Source: Reyranella aquatilis
GTDB taxonomy: Bacteria > Pseudomonadota > Alphaproteobacteria > Reyranellales > Reyranellaceae
NCBI RefSeq assembly: GCF_020880995.1
Contig: NZ_JAJISD010000004.1
Coordinates: 124,001-188,000, forward strand
DNA length: 64,000 nucleotides
Reading direction: 5' to 3'
A program made the position numbers and the translations under genes. Every line of letters begins with the position of its first letter. Within the stretch, counting starts at the first letter, position 1. Below are positions 8,220 to 17,058 of this stretch, piece by piece. The notes below the pieces were generated by a model. The model worked only from the letters and a program-made list of their open reading frames with translations. It did no database searches and was not told where the DNA came from.

Positions 8220-10022
8220 ATGACCGACCTCTCGCTGATTCGTAACTTCTCGATCATCGCGCATATCGACCACGGCAAGAGCACGCTGGCCGACCGGCTG
8301 CTGCTGGCCTGCGGGGCGGTGACGGAGCGCGAGTTCCACGACCAGATGCTCGATTCGATGGACATCGAGCGCGAGCGCGGCATCACCATCAAGGCGCAGA
8401 CCGTGCGCCTCAACTATCCGGCGCAGGACGGCAAGACCTACGTCCTGAACCTCATGGACACGCCCGGCCACGTCGACTTCGCCTATGAAGTCAGCCGCTC
8501 GCTGGCGGCCTGCGAGGGCTCGCTGCTCGTGGTCGACGCCAGCCAGGGCGTCGAGGCCCAGACGCTGGCCAACGCCTATCACGCGATCGACGCCAACCAC
8601 GAGATCATCCCGGTCCTGAACAAGATCGACCTACCCTCGGCCGAGCCCGAGCGGGTCTGCCGCGAGATCGAGGACGTGGTCGGCATCGACACCTCGGAGG
8701 CCGTCAAGGTCTCGGCCAAGACCGGCATCGGCATCGACGACCTGCTCGAGGCGATGGTCAAGCGCCTGCCGCCGCCCAAGGGCGACCGCGATGCGCCGCT
8801 GAAGGCGCTGCTGGTCGACAGCTGGTACGACCCGTACCTCGGCGTCGTGACCCTGGTGCGCGTGCAGGACGGCGTGCTGCGCAAGGGCATGAAGATCCGC
8901 ATGATGGCCGCCGCCGCGGCCTACGACCTCGACAAGGTCGGCGTGTTCAAGCCCAAGCCCACGGACGTGCCGGAACTCGGCCCGGGCGAAATCGGCTTCA
9001 TCATCGCCGGCATCAAGACGATCGCGGACTGCAAGGTCGGCGACACCATCACCGACGACCGCAAGCCCGCGACCGAGATGCTGTCGGGCTTCAAGCCCAG
9101 CGTGCCGGTGGTGTTCTGCGGCCTGTTCCCGGCCGATGCGGCCGAATTCGAGACGCTGCGCGAATCGCTCTCCAAGCTGCGCCTCAACGATTCCTCGTTC
9201 CATTTCGAGGCCGAGACCAGCGCGGCCCTGGGCTTCGGCTTCCGCTGCGGCTTCCTCGGCCTCCTGCATCTCGAGATCGTACAGGAGCGGCTGGAACGCG
9301 AGTTCAATCTCGACCTCGTCACGACCGCGCCCTCGGTCGTCTACAAGGTCAAGATGGTCGACGGCACGTCGATGGAGCTGCACAACCCGGCGGACTATCC
9401 CGACCCGATGAAGATCGAGTCGATGGAGGAGCCGTGGATCAAGGCCACGATCATCACCCCCGACGAGCATCTCGGCTCCGTGCTCACGCTCTGCCAGGAG
9501 CGCCGCGGCCAGCAGATCGAGCTCACCTATGCCGGCACCCGCGCCATGGCGGTCTATCGCCTGCCGCTGAACGAGGTCGTGTTCGACTTCTACGACCGGC
9601 TGAAGTCGATGACGCGCGGCTATGCCAGCTTCGACTACGAGATGGACGGCTACGAGGAGAGCGAACTGGTGAAGCTCGCCATCCTGGTGAACGCCGAGCC
9701 GGTCGATGCGCTGTCGATGATCGTCCACAAGAACGCCGCCGAGAGCCGCGGCCGCCAGCTCTGCGAGCGGCTGAAGGACCTGATCCCGCGCCAGCTCTTC
9801 AAGATCGCCATCCAGGCCGCGATCGGCGGTCGGGTGATCGCGCGCGAGACGATCAGCCCGATGCGCAAGGACGTGCTGGCCAAGTGCTACGGCGGCGACA
9901 TCAGCCGCAAGAAGAAGCTTCTGGAGAAGCAGAAGAAGGGCAAGAAGCGCATGCGGCAGATCGGCGAGGTCGAGATCCCGCAATCGGCCTTCATCGCCGC
10001 CCTCAAGATGGACAGCCGCTAG
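8220..10022 (+). CDS. lepA: Elongation factor 4 (LepA), ribosome-associated GTPase
   Basis: The 600-residue protein is EF4/LepA, a translational GTPase implicated in back-translocation and in 30S biogenesis. The G1 motif is AHIDHGKST (residues ~14-22), followed by [14 protein letters not shown] (switch I), DTPGHVDF (G3) and NKIDLP (G4). The EF-G-like domains II, III and V follow, then the LepA-specific C-terminal domain ([20 protein letters not shown]). It is tightly linked to pheT. Full length and all GTPase motifs are intact. Confidence 0.98.
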   Translation: MTDLSLIRNFSIIAHIDHGKSTLADRLLLACGAVTEREFHDQMLDSMDIERERGITIKAQTVRLNYPAQDGKTYVLNLMDTPGHVDFAYEVSRSLAACEGSLLVVDASQGVEAQTLANAYHAIDANHEIIPVLNKIDLPSAEPERVCREIEDVVGIDTSEAVKVSAKTGIGIDDLLEAMVKRLPPPKGDRDAPLKALLVDSWYDPYLGVVTLVRVQDGVLRKGMKIRMMAAAAAYDLDKVGVFKPKPTDVPELGPGEIGFIIAGIKTIADCKVGDTITDDRKPATEMLSGFKPSVPVVFCGLFPADAAEFETLRESLSKLRLNDSSFHFEAETSAALGFGFRCGFLGLLHLEIVQERLEREFNLDLVTTAPSVVYKVKMVDGTSMELHNPADYPDPMKIESMEEPWIKATIITPDEHLGSVLTLCQERRGQQIELTYAGTRAMAVYRLPLNEVVFDFYDRLKSMTRGYASFDYEMDGYEESELVKLAILVNAEPVDALSMIVHKNAAESRGRQLCERLKDLIPRQLFKIAIQAAIGGRVIARETISPMRKDVLAKCYGGDISRKKKLLEKQKKGKKRMRQIGEVEIPQSAFIAALKMDSR

Positions 10023-10047
10023 GCCGACCGGACCGGCTGCGGCCCGG

Positions 10048-10069
10048 CCGGGCCCGGATCGAGGCCCGG
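10048..10069. terminator. GC-rich hairpin after lepA
   Basis: CCGGGCC at 10048-10054 pairs with GGCCCGG at 10063-10069 around an 8-nt loop, inside a longer CCGG-rich inverted-repeat tract between two convergent genes. No T-run is present, so intrinsic termination is only possible, not clear. Confidence 0.35.
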
Positions 10070-10085
10070 TCCGGCCCGGTTCAGC

Positions 10086-10439
10086 TCACGAAAGCCCGCC
10101 GCGGCGTCGGCGCGGGCGCGAGCCCATCAGGAAGCCCGGCTCGGGACGACCGACGTCGCGGCGGCCGATCCAGACCAGCACGAGGCCCAGCACGAGGAAC
10201 GCGGGCATCGCCGGCACGGTGAGCAGCGGCCGCATCATCCAGGTCCACAGGATGCCCGACAGGTGGCGCCTCGCCGATGTCTGTGTATTGCCGAGCGAGG
10301 CCGGGTCGAGGTGCGACCACAGGCTCCCGAAGGTCGAAAAAGGGTAGCTCCCCTCGGACCACCAGGTGAGCAGGTCATGCACGACCACTGCGACGGCCAC
10401 GGCCAGCGACAGCCAGCCCAGGGCCCGAATCACGACCAT
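10086..10439 (-). CDS. Small membrane protein, unknown function
   Basis: The 117-residue product has two predicted membrane helices (ALGWLSLAVAVAVVVHDLLTW near the N-terminus, and a second near LLTVPAMPAFLVLGLVLVWI) and an Arg-rich cytoplasmic tail (RPRRRRGG). I chose the ATG at 10439, although a GTG one codon upstream at 10442 would share the same G-rich Shine-Dalgarno. The open frame extends much further upstream, but that part runs through the tRNA-Ser gene and is not coding. Similar two-helix proteins of unknown function are common near lepA in Alphaproteobacteria; I cannot assign a role. Confidence 0.65.
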   Translation of the reverse strand: MVVIRALGWLSLAVAVAVVVHDLLTWWSEGSYPFSTFGSLWSHLDPASLGNTQTSARRHLSGILWTWMMRPLLTVPAMPAFLVLGLVLVWIGRRDVGRPEPGFLMGSRPRRRRGGLS

Positions 10440-10507
10440 CACGCCCCCAAAGCACCGGTCAGCCCGCGCCTCGACCCTAGCCAAGCCGGCGGAACCGGGG
10501 AAGGACG

Positions 10508-10535
10508 TTGCCCAAACCATCCACCGATGTATAAG
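10508..10535 (+). promoter_or_regulatory. Promoter of tRNA-Ser
   Basis: TTGCCC at 10508-10513 and TATAAG at 10530-10535 with a 16-bp spacer lie 21 bp before the mature tRNA 5' end. The -10 is identical to that of the rpmI promoter in this window. Confidence 0.6.
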
Positions 10536-10556
10536 AGCGGCCAACCGCGCGCTTGG

Positions 10557-10646
10557 GGACAGGTGGCCGAGCGGTTTAAGGCACACGCTTGGAAAGCGTG
10601 CGTGGTGTAACAGCCACCGCGGGTTCGAATCCCGCCCTGTCCGCCA
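10557..10646 (+). tRNA. tRNA-Ser (anticodon GGA)
   Basis: The 90-nt sequence folds as a type II tRNA with a long variable arm. The acceptor GGACAGG (10557-10563) pairs with CCTGTCC (10636-10642). The anticodon loop is CTTGGAAAG with GGA reading UCC/UCU, the T-arm contains GGTTCGAATCC, and the CCA end is encoded (10644-10646). The accessory region with the Zorya system begins directly downstream, as is common for tRNA-Ser insertion sites. I could not find a repeat of the tRNA 3' end at the far side of that region. Confidence 0.97.
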
Positions 10647-10772
10647 GTGGTGCTGCTCCAAATCGCTGAATTGCACTGGAGAAGAATCTCCAGAGAGTGG
10701 CCCAATATGGACCCCATTCTCTGCACCAGATCGAAAACAAGAAAGCGGATGATCTGAGGCAGCACGAATGCT

Positions 10773-11239
10773 TCAGGCACTTGGCGCCCGTCGACGACGC
10801 GGCGATACAACAATGTACGACCGCGAGCTGAGTGACGCTTCGAACCGCGCAAGTTCAAGAGCCTTGCCCGACTCCTGTTCCCGTCGTTCAAGCTGGGTCA
10901 CCGGATACCACGGACCATCCTCCGGGCGCCGGCGGTCGCGCTTCTGCAATTTCATACCCTCGTCTCGGTAGGTGCGACCTGATTTGACGTGTCGATCTCC
11001 GGTGACCATGAGATCTTTTCCGAATCGAATAGGTATTCGAAGTTGGGCGTGATCGCTTCCAACCCGCACCCGGACCTGCCGAATCCCCTGTTCGGGGTTG
11101 GGCCTGAACGGATCGGGCGCGAGCCTCAGGAACGCCTGCTTGCGATCGTCGACGACTGGCATCGACGGATTCGGTCGCGCAGGCGCGAGGCGATCTCCTT
11201 CTGCGGCTTGCCGAAAAGGACCTCCACATCGACACTCAT
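10773..11239 (-). pseudogene. Frameshifted gene of unknown function beside the Zorya locus
   Basis: A frame opens at ATG 11239 with a strong Shine-Dalgarno (GGAGG) and encodes MSVDVEVLFGKPQKEIASRL, but it stops at 11126. The coding signal (GC-rich third positions) continues in the -1 frame from about 11162 to the stop at 10773. Joining the two at the CGATG around 11162 would give about 155 residues. No Shine-Dalgarno precedes the ATG at 11162, and no obvious slippery heptamer is present, so a frameshift mutation (or base-calling error) is more likely than two genes. It starts 28 bp after the end of the coiled-coil gene on the same strand, so the two were probably an operon. The family is unknown. 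Confidence 0.5.
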
Positions 11240-11267
11240 CCGCCCTCCTCCCACTTCCCCGATATCT

Positions 11268-12311
11268 CTAAGCCTTGGCAATCCAGCGAAGATCCATCGG
11301 CTGATCCTGCTTGTGTGAGACGAGGACCTGCCATCTTGCTGGGGTTCCTGCCGAGCGAGCATAGATTCGCCCCTGATTGTCATGGCCGGTCGAGAAATGT
11401 CGCTCCCACCACCCCGGATAGCCGGTTAGGGATTTCCACGCTGGCGGAAGGCCGCGCTCTTGCCGGTCAAGCGCCGCCAAAGCCTTCCAAAGAATGTCGC
11501 GTTCCGGGAGTTCCACGGCGATGAAGCGCAGGCTGTCTCGGACGAAGTCGATGCGCGGCAGCAAAGCAGCGACCGCGATCCCGAGCTCGGCCTCCAGTCT
11601 GTTGGGCTTTGGCGCTACGGCTGGCGTGACCACCGAGGTAGCCTCAAGCCGGTTCCGCAAGTCCAACGCCTCGGTCTCCGCTTCGGCAAGGCGGGCCGCC
11701 ATCGAATCGAGATTGCCCAGGAGCGCCTCGCGTTCCTGGGCGTGAGCGGACGTTGTCTCGGCGACCTTTCGCACCTCGGCAAGTTGGGCCTGCAGACTGA
11801 TGCGATTCGCTTGCGCTGCGGTCAACGCCTGGACGAGCAGTCGCTCGCGCAGAGAGGCTTGCTCTTCGCTCGGCGGTGATACCGCGACGTCCCTGAGGAG
11901 GCCGGGCAGCTTTTCAGCGATACCGTCCGGCATCGCCCCCAGCCGGATAAACCAGTCCGCTGCGCCACCCGAAAGGTTGGGGCCCGATCGCAAGACCTGG
12001 CACCCGACATCCGTGAGTCGCCTCACGGCCGTCTGGCAAGCTCGCGCACTGCCTTCGATGAAGACGTAGGAGTCGTTGCCGCCGCGCTCGGCGACGATTG
12101 CCACATCCGGGCCTTCATCCTCCCATAAGCGGCAGTGCGCCGGCAGCAGTCCACGGTCGCTGACGTCGATGACGTTGCCGCCGCGCAAAGGAAAGACAAG
12201 ACCGCCCCACCTAGCGGCTTCAGCACCATCAGGCGTTCGGAACAAAGCCAGCGCCTCGCGCGCCAATTCGCTCCCTTCTCGCAGAACCCGTATTTCCCGC
12301 GTCGCCGTCAT
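11268..12311 (-). CDS. Coiled-coil protein divergent from zorA, unknown function
   Basis: The 347-residue protein has an N-terminal globular part (to ~150). A long heptad-rich coiled coil follows (~155-235, with LRERLLVQALTAAQ and MAARLAEAETEALDLRNRL). A C-terminal region (~245-347) ends in WWERHFSTGHDNQGRIYA and VLVSHKQDQPMDLRWI. No signal peptide or membrane segment is visible. It is transcribed away from zorA across a 75-bp shared intergenic region, inside the same post-tRNA accessory segment. It is not one of the described Zorya subunits (ZorC-ZorG), in particular not the HNH-type ZorE. A regulatory or immunity role linked to Zorya is possible but is only inferred from position. Confidence 0.65.
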   Translation of the reverse strand: MTATREIRVLREGSELAREALALFRTPDGAEAARWGGLVFPLRGGNVIDVSDRGLLPAHCRLWEDEGPDVAIVAERGGNDSYVFIEGSARACQTAVRRLTDVGCQVLRSGPNLSGGAADWFIRLGAMPDGIAEKLPGLLRDVAVSPPSEEQASLRERLLVQALTAAQANRISLQAQLAEVRKVAETTSAHAQEREALLGNLDSMAARLAEAETEALDLRNRLEATSVVTPAVAPKPNRLEAELGIAVAALLPRIDFVRDSLRFIAVELPERDILWKALAALDRQERGLPPAWKSLTGYPGWWERHFSTGHDNQGRIYARSAGTPARWQVLVSHKQDQPMDLRWIAKA

Positions 12312-12386
12312 TTCTCAGTTCATCCGGTTTGCAATATGGTTATCATGCTTTCATGGCCGCACAACCGGCGGTTCTAGGGGGACTGG

Positions 12387-14648
12387 GTGGCGTGGATTTC
12401 GGCGCAAACCAAGGCATTCCAAGATGCTTTGGAAGCGGGTCATTGGGCTGACCTTTTTGGAAACTGGCTCGTTATCGGTGGACTGTCGTGCGGTATCCTG
12501 ATCTGGGCCATGATCGCGGCAGTCCGCTTGCGAATTGGCGTGAGAAAGCTGCGAAGCGCCCTCGATTCGGCTACGGCGAGCCTGAACGCGACACCGCGCC
12601 AAGCGCGGGATTTCGCTAGTTTCTACGAAACTATTGGGTCGTCGCTGCAGGATGCGGAGATCGTTGGACCAGCCTGGCGCGACTGGTCAGCAACCGTCAT
12701 CACGCCAGAAGCGCCTCGTACCCCGGTCCGATCGACCAGTCGGCCATATACTTACTTCTCCCTAAATCTGCTGCGCTATTGCCGGATAAACCCTCGCCAC
12801 CACGCGGCAATGCCCAACCTGCTGGTCGGTGTCGGACTTCTGCTGACCTTCATCGGATTGGCGTTTGCCCTGTCATCAGCTGGTGGCATGGCAGATCCAA
12901 GCGTGGGAAACGAAGTTCGCCAGAAGGCGCTTCAGAACCTGCTTGACGTCGCCGCTGCCAAGTTCGTTACCTCCTTGACAGGCCTTTTGTGCTCGCTCGC
13001 ATACACGTTTTACCGCGGAAGCCAGCTCGACAAGGCTGAACACTCCCTAGATAACTTCCTTGCGGCTCTAGAGGAGCGAGTCCCGCTCGCGACTCCGGCA
13101 ACTCTGCAAGCCGAGGCCAATGCGCTTCTCGAGCAGTCGCTGACCCTCCAGTCCCAGTTCACCACCGAACTTGCCGTCAACATCGGCAGCAGGCTCGACA
13201 GCGCGCTCGATCAGCGGCTGGGCGAACATATCGGCCCGCTGCGAGACGCCATCGAGAAACTGTCGACAGGTATAGGCAGCATGGGCGAAGACACGCTGCG
13301 CAGCCTCGTCGACGAGTTTCACAAGACCCTGCAGGGCGGGGCCGACACCCACATGAAGGAACTTGGCGCAACGCTGGAACGCACGTCACAAGCCATGGAG
13401 GAAATCCGGGGTGGGCTGACCGAGGCGGCCACGCGAATGGCCAGCGCCGCCGACCAGATCTCCGAGCAGATGGGCCGGAACGCCGAACAGGCGATGTCGC
13501 GGATTACCCAGCAGATGGAAGGGCTGGTTGGAGAACTGCGCAGCCTCGCAGAGCAGTCGCGAGCCGCCGGCACCGACGCCATGGCCCAAGCCTCCGCACG
13601 AATCGCCGAAGCGGGCGACGCGTTCGGCGTTGCCGCGCGGGCGATTTCTACCAGCCTCGAACAGACGATCGGGAGTATCACCGAACGCCTGGGCGGCGAA
13701 GCCGAAGCAGCGACACGACGCATGACCGAAGAACTCACCAGGGCCATCGGTGCGATGACGGAACTCGCCGAACAGAACCGGTCGGCCGGCGACGACGCCA
13801 CGAAGGCCATGGCCGAGCGTATCGGCCAGGCGGCCGAGGGCTTCGAACGCAGCGCCGCGCATGTGGCGGAAGCGCTGACCAGCGGGGCCGGCGATGCCGC
13901 CAGTCGTCTAACCGCCGCGGTCGAGGAGCTGCGCGACAACTTCACAAGGCTCGCCAGCGACCTTGCCGGCAACATGGAGACCGCCGGCACCCAGTTTGCC
14001 CAGCAGGGCCGTGACGGCGCGACCGCCCTGGCCGAAGCGGCTCATGCCGCGGCAGCGTCGCTCCGAGCAGGTGGGCAGGAAGGCGGCGATGCTCTCCGGA
14101 CCGGCGGCGCCGATGCCAGCCGCGGCCTGCAAGCCGCCGCGGGCGAGTTCGCCACACCGGCGCGCGAACTGGGGCAGCGGATTGCAGCCCTCCAGAGCGA
14201 GGCGCTGGAGCTGGGCAAATCCCTGACGGCGATGCGGCAGGCGGCCGTGGAGGCGACGGCGCCGCTCCGCACGGCGACGGCCGACCTCGTCAAGCTCGGC
14301 GCCTCGGGGCAGAAGACGGCCGCAGATCTCGCCCTTGCCAGCCAACGGATCGCTCCCCTGGCCGACTCCATAAACGGCGCCATGCAGCAACTCGCAGAGG
14401 CGGAGCGGCGATTGGGGGCGCTCAGCACAAACCTCGACACAGCGCTTGGCGGTTTCAAGGACCTCGATGCGTCACTGGGCAGGGTCTTCAAGGATCTGCG
14501 GGAGGGGCTGGGCGGGTTTGCCGAGCAGATTTCGCGCTTCGTCGTGGAGATGAACAAGGACATGGCGCAGGCCGTCAACACGCTGAGCGGTGCCGTCACG
14601 GAACTGGCGGAGGCCCGCGACGACGATCCCGAAAACCGGCGCAGGTGA
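12387..14648 (+). CDS. zorA: Zorya type I subunit ZorA (MotA-like motor protein with long tail)
   Basis: The 753-residue protein has three membrane helices (~27-46, 144-165, 192-210) arranged like MotA/ExbB. A very long Ala/Gln/Glu-rich coiled-coil tail (~250-750) follows, with repeats such as ASAADQISEQMGRNAEQAM. In Zorya defence, ZorA forms a pentamer around a ZorB dimer in the inner membrane. Its intracellular tail is thought to transmit phage-triggered, ion-driven rotation to the effectors. The GTG start at 12387 is preceded by AGGGGGA with good spacing. It is the first gene of a tight zorABCD operon. The strongly repetitive tail can confuse homology searches with chemoreceptors or apolipoproteins. 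Confidence 0.88.
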   Translation: MAWISAQTKAFQDALEAGHWADLFGNWLVIGGLSCGILIWAMIAAVRLRIGVRKLRSALDSATASLNATPRQARDFASFYETIGSSLQDAEIVGPAWRDWSATVITPEAPRTPVRSTSRPYTYFSLNLLRYCRINPRHHAAMPNLLVGVGLLLTFIGLAFALSSAGGMADPSVGNEVRQKALQNLLDVAAAKFVTSLTGLLCSLAYTFYRGSQLDKAEHSLDNFLAALEERVPLATPATLQAEANALLEQSLTLQSQFTTELAVNIGSRLDSALDQRLGEHIGPLRDAIEKLSTGIGSMGEDTLRSLVDEFHKTLQGGADTHMKELGATLERTSQAMEEIRGGLTEAATRMASAADQISEQMGRNAEQAMSRITQQMEGLVGELRSLAEQSRAAGTDAMAQASARIAEAGDAFGVAARAISTSLEQTIGSITERLGGEAEAATRRMTEELTRAIGAMTELAEQNRSAGDDATKAMAERIGQAAEGFERSAAHVAEALTSGAGDAASRLTAAVEELRDNFTRLASDLAGNMETAGTQFAQQGRDGATALAEAAHAAAASLRAGGQEGGDALRTGGADASRGLQAAAGEFATPARELGQRIAALQSEALELGKSLTAMRQAAVEATAPLRTATADLVKLGASGQKTAADLALASQRIAPLADSINGAMQQLAEAERRLGALSTNLDTALGGFKDLDASLGRVFKDLREGLGGFAEQISRFVVEMNKDMAQAVNTLSGAVTELAEARDDDPENRRR

Positions 14649-14656
14649 GCTAAGGA

Positions 14657-15610
14657 ATGCGGCCGTCTCAATCCGAACAGGAAGACGCGGGCGAAGGCTA
14701 CTTTGCGTCGATCAGCGATCTCATGGTCGGGATCCTGTTCATCTTCTTGCTGATGCTCGCGGTCTTCGCAATCAACTATGCAACAGACGACACGGAGAAG
14801 GAGATTCGGGAGCTGCGGGAAAAAGTGGCAGCGCTCACTGTCGACGTCGAGGACCTGCGCAAACTCCTACAAGAACGGGATCGGGAAATCGCATCCCAGC
14901 GAGAGAGCATTGCAAACCTGATACAGGCTCGCGACGCCCTTCGACACATCCTCGCTGATCTGGCAGAGCAGCTCGAAAGTGTAAACATCGCGCTGAGTAA
15001 CGATCAAGGGCGACTGGAGCAGATTCGAGGCGATCTACTGTTCGCGATTCAGCGAGGACTTGCGAGCCGGAACGTCACGGTCGAAGTCGATGTAGCGCAG
15101 GGCATTCTTCGACTATCGAGCGAAGGACTCTTTGAACTGAATGAAGCCAGATTTACGACAGATGGCGAGATCAAAGCAAAGGCACTGATCGAAGAGATGG
15201 GGCGCCTCTTGCCCTGCTACTCAATATCCAAGGCGGATGATTCCTCATGCAAGAAACAACCGATCTTTGAGACGGTTCTGGTCGAAGGTCATACCGATAC
15301 GCTGCCATCACCGACTGAAGGAGGAAACTGGCGTCTCTCGACCGATCGGGCGCGCGCCTTTTTACGGCTGATCGACGAATCGCCCCTGCCCTTGAGAGAT
15401 CTCAAGAATGACAGAGATCAGCTCTTGTTTGGTCTTGCCGGGTACGGCGACGCAAGAAACCTGCAGAGTATTGACGGGAAGGACAGACGCAACCGGCGCA
15501 TCGAAGTCCGGTTTCTGCTGTCGAGCCGCCGCGAAGACCTGACAGACAAAATTCAACGTTTGGAAGCCGTCCTTTCGACCTTGCGCAGTGTCGCAGGCAA
15601 CCGGCCATGA
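14657..15610 (+). CDS. zorB: Zorya type I subunit ZorB (MotB-like, peptidoglycan-binding)
   Basis: The 317-residue protein has a short cytoplasmic N-terminus and one membrane helix (~18-40). That helix carries a conserved acidic residue, Asp21 in FASISDLMVG, equivalent to the ion-binding Asp of MotB and ZorB. A periplasmic coiled coil follows (~45-120), then an OmpA/MotB-type domain (~140-300, with VEGHTDTLPS and NWRLSTDRARAFL). It anchors the ZorA motor to peptidoglycan and forms the ion channel. Base composition is visibly lower in GC than in the flanking core genes. The stop overlaps the zorC ATG (ATGA). Confidence 0.9.
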   Translation: MRPSQSEQEDAGEGYFASISDLMVGILFIFLLMLAVFAINYATDDTEKEIRELREKVAALTVDVEDLRKLLQERDREIASQRESIANLIQARDALRHILADLAEQLESVNIALSNDQGRLEQIRGDLLFAIQRGLASRNVTVEVDVAQGILRLSSEGLFELNEARFTTDGEIKAKALIEEMGRLLPCYSISKADDSSCKKQPIFETVLVEGHTDTLPSPTEGGNWRLSTDRARAFLRLIDESPLPLRDLKNDRDQLLFGLAGYGDARNLQSIDGKDRRNRRIEVRFLLSSRREDLTDKIQRLEAVLSTLRSVAGNRP

Positions 15611-17058
15611 GCACGTTGCTCGCCGAGCTCGAGAAGCTCAAAGCCCTGGTCGAAACAATGCCCCGGAAGCGAATTGTTCCACGAGAGCAGGATCGACCAA
15701 CTTTCAAGGCGCTGACGCACGTTCTCAAGACTTGGGACGTCACCGCCCGCCCAACCGAGGACCGCCTGGTCCGGACTCGGCGGGAGATCCTCGCGGCCCA
15801 ACGCAGCGGCAGGCCGTTGAAGAACCTTCCCCCAGCCGTTCTTCGGGACGGCATCTGGTTGCTTTGGCCAGCGGCCAAGGACGGCATCGACCGCGACGCT
15901 CTGCAGATCGCTATTCTCGACCGGTTGGGCAACAATAAAGGCCTGCTTCGCCGCCTAGTCGATGCTTGGCTTATCGCCTTCGATCCGGACGACGACACGT
16001 TTGTCGCCGTAGGTCGGCAGATCGACCGCCATCTGGCCGCGCCGCAAGCGGGCCTCCTTGCCTACTGGAAGGAAGCCCACAAGAGCTACGACATCTTCGA
16101 CGCCGTGGCCGGCCCCGGCCGCATCGCGGATCGGCTGCTGAAGGATTCTTCGGGTCGTCTGTTGGCGGCGTGCAGGCTGGACGCCCCGGCACGAGCGTCG
16201 AGCGGATATCTGCGCGCCGTTCACTACCGCCTGTCCGCTGCTTTACCTCAGTCGATTCGCGGCGATCAGACCGTCGACCACTTCGAGCGGGCAACCCGCT
16301 TCTATGCCCCGGAGGGCAAACTCCGCTTCGACGAGCCGGGCCCCAACGGCGCAATGGCCGACGGCCTGGTGGGCGCATGGCTCGGCGGGCAGCGTCAGCC
16401 TTCGGATCGGATGAGAGACATGGTGCTGAGTTTCCTGCGGCAACATCTTGGCGATCCGCGGGTCGATCATCAACACCGCTGGGCGCGCGCGTCGGCTGAA
16501 ACGCGACAGCGGGTGCGGACTTGGCTTTCGGCGCTGTCGCTCGACGCCTTCTTCAACGTGGTCGGGCGCTTCGCCGGCAACGCAGGCATGGGAGAGCAAT
16601 GGGCAGCAAGGCAAGCCTTTTGGAGTGCTTGCCTGAAGGGAGGCCATATCACCGACAGCTGGCTCGTGCTCGGCGAAAATGCAGCTCGTGCTGTTTCCGA
16701 CAGAGAGGAACTTCGAGGCAGCTATGGGAGGTTGCGCGACACTGACGCAAACCGGTCCGTCCTTCTCATACAAATTGGCGAGCTGGTCTTCTCCGAGTGG
16801 ACCTACAATGGAAAGCTGCGCGCTTGGCGCAGCGGCTCGAAAGCCGCCCCAAGATTATTTCGTTCGCGATATGACAGGTCGGAAGTCATTGGCGAAGGGC
16901 TGCAGTTCCCGGTTCCGCAGGGAAGGTCAGATCTTCGGGCCAGCGGGCCAGACGGCATATCGCACGCTCACCCAGGCGTCTGGCAGGGACGAACGGCCGC
17001 TCTATTACTCCGCGATGAAGGGATCATTCTGCGGCCGACTGAATGGCGAGTTCGATGA
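15607..17058 (+). CDS. zorC: Zorya type I subunit ZorC (EH-signature protein)
   Basis: The 483-residue cytoplasmic protein lies between zorB and zorD, as in type I Zorya. It is a predominantly helical protein rich in Trp, Arg and Asp, consistent with the EH-signature family to which ZorC belongs (LFGW/WSEWTYNGKLRAWR-like C-terminal region). ZorC is thought to bind DNA and to help couple the motor signal to ZorD. It overlaps zorB and zorD by 4 bp each, indicating translational coupling. The assignment rests mostly on gene order and length rather than on a diagnostic catalytic motif. Confidence 0.78.
   Translation: MSTLLAELEKLKALVETMPRKRIVPREQDRPTFKALTHVLKTWDVTARPTEDRLVRTRREILAAQRSGRPLKNLPPAVLRDGIWLLWPAAKDGIDRDALQIAILDRLGNNKGLLRRLVDAWLIAFDPDDDTFVAVGRQIDRHLAAPQAGLLAYWKEAHKSYDIFDAVAGPGRIADRLLKDSSGRLLAACRLDAPARASSGYLRAVHYRLSAALPQSIRGDQTVDHFERATRFYAPEGKLRFDEPGPNGAMADGLVGAWLGGQRQPSDRMRDMVLSFLRQHLGDPRVDHQHRWARASAETRQRVRTWLSALSLDAFFNVVGRFAGNAGMGEQWAARQAFWSACLKGGHITDSWLVLGENAARAVSDREELRGSYGRLRDTDANRSVLLIQIGELVFSEWTYNGKLRAWRSGSKAAPRLFRSRYDRSEVIGEGLQFPVPQGRSDLRASGPDGISHAHPGVWQGRTAALLLRDEGIILRPTEWRVR

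Noticed and set aside
5784..8600. A 938-codon minus-strand frame opposite pheT and lepA.
   Set aside because: It is the shadow of two housekeeping genes with complete motifs on the plus strand; no domain is readable in it.
10086..10676. An extended version of the small membrane protein running through tRNA-Ser.
   Set aside because: The upstream part overlaps a clear tRNA gene and its promoter, and coding features begin only at 10439.
12312..12386. A TTTGCA sequence between the coiled-coil gene and zorA as a member of the dyad regulon.
   Set aside because: The second half (GCRA at N5) is missing, so it does not match the motif.
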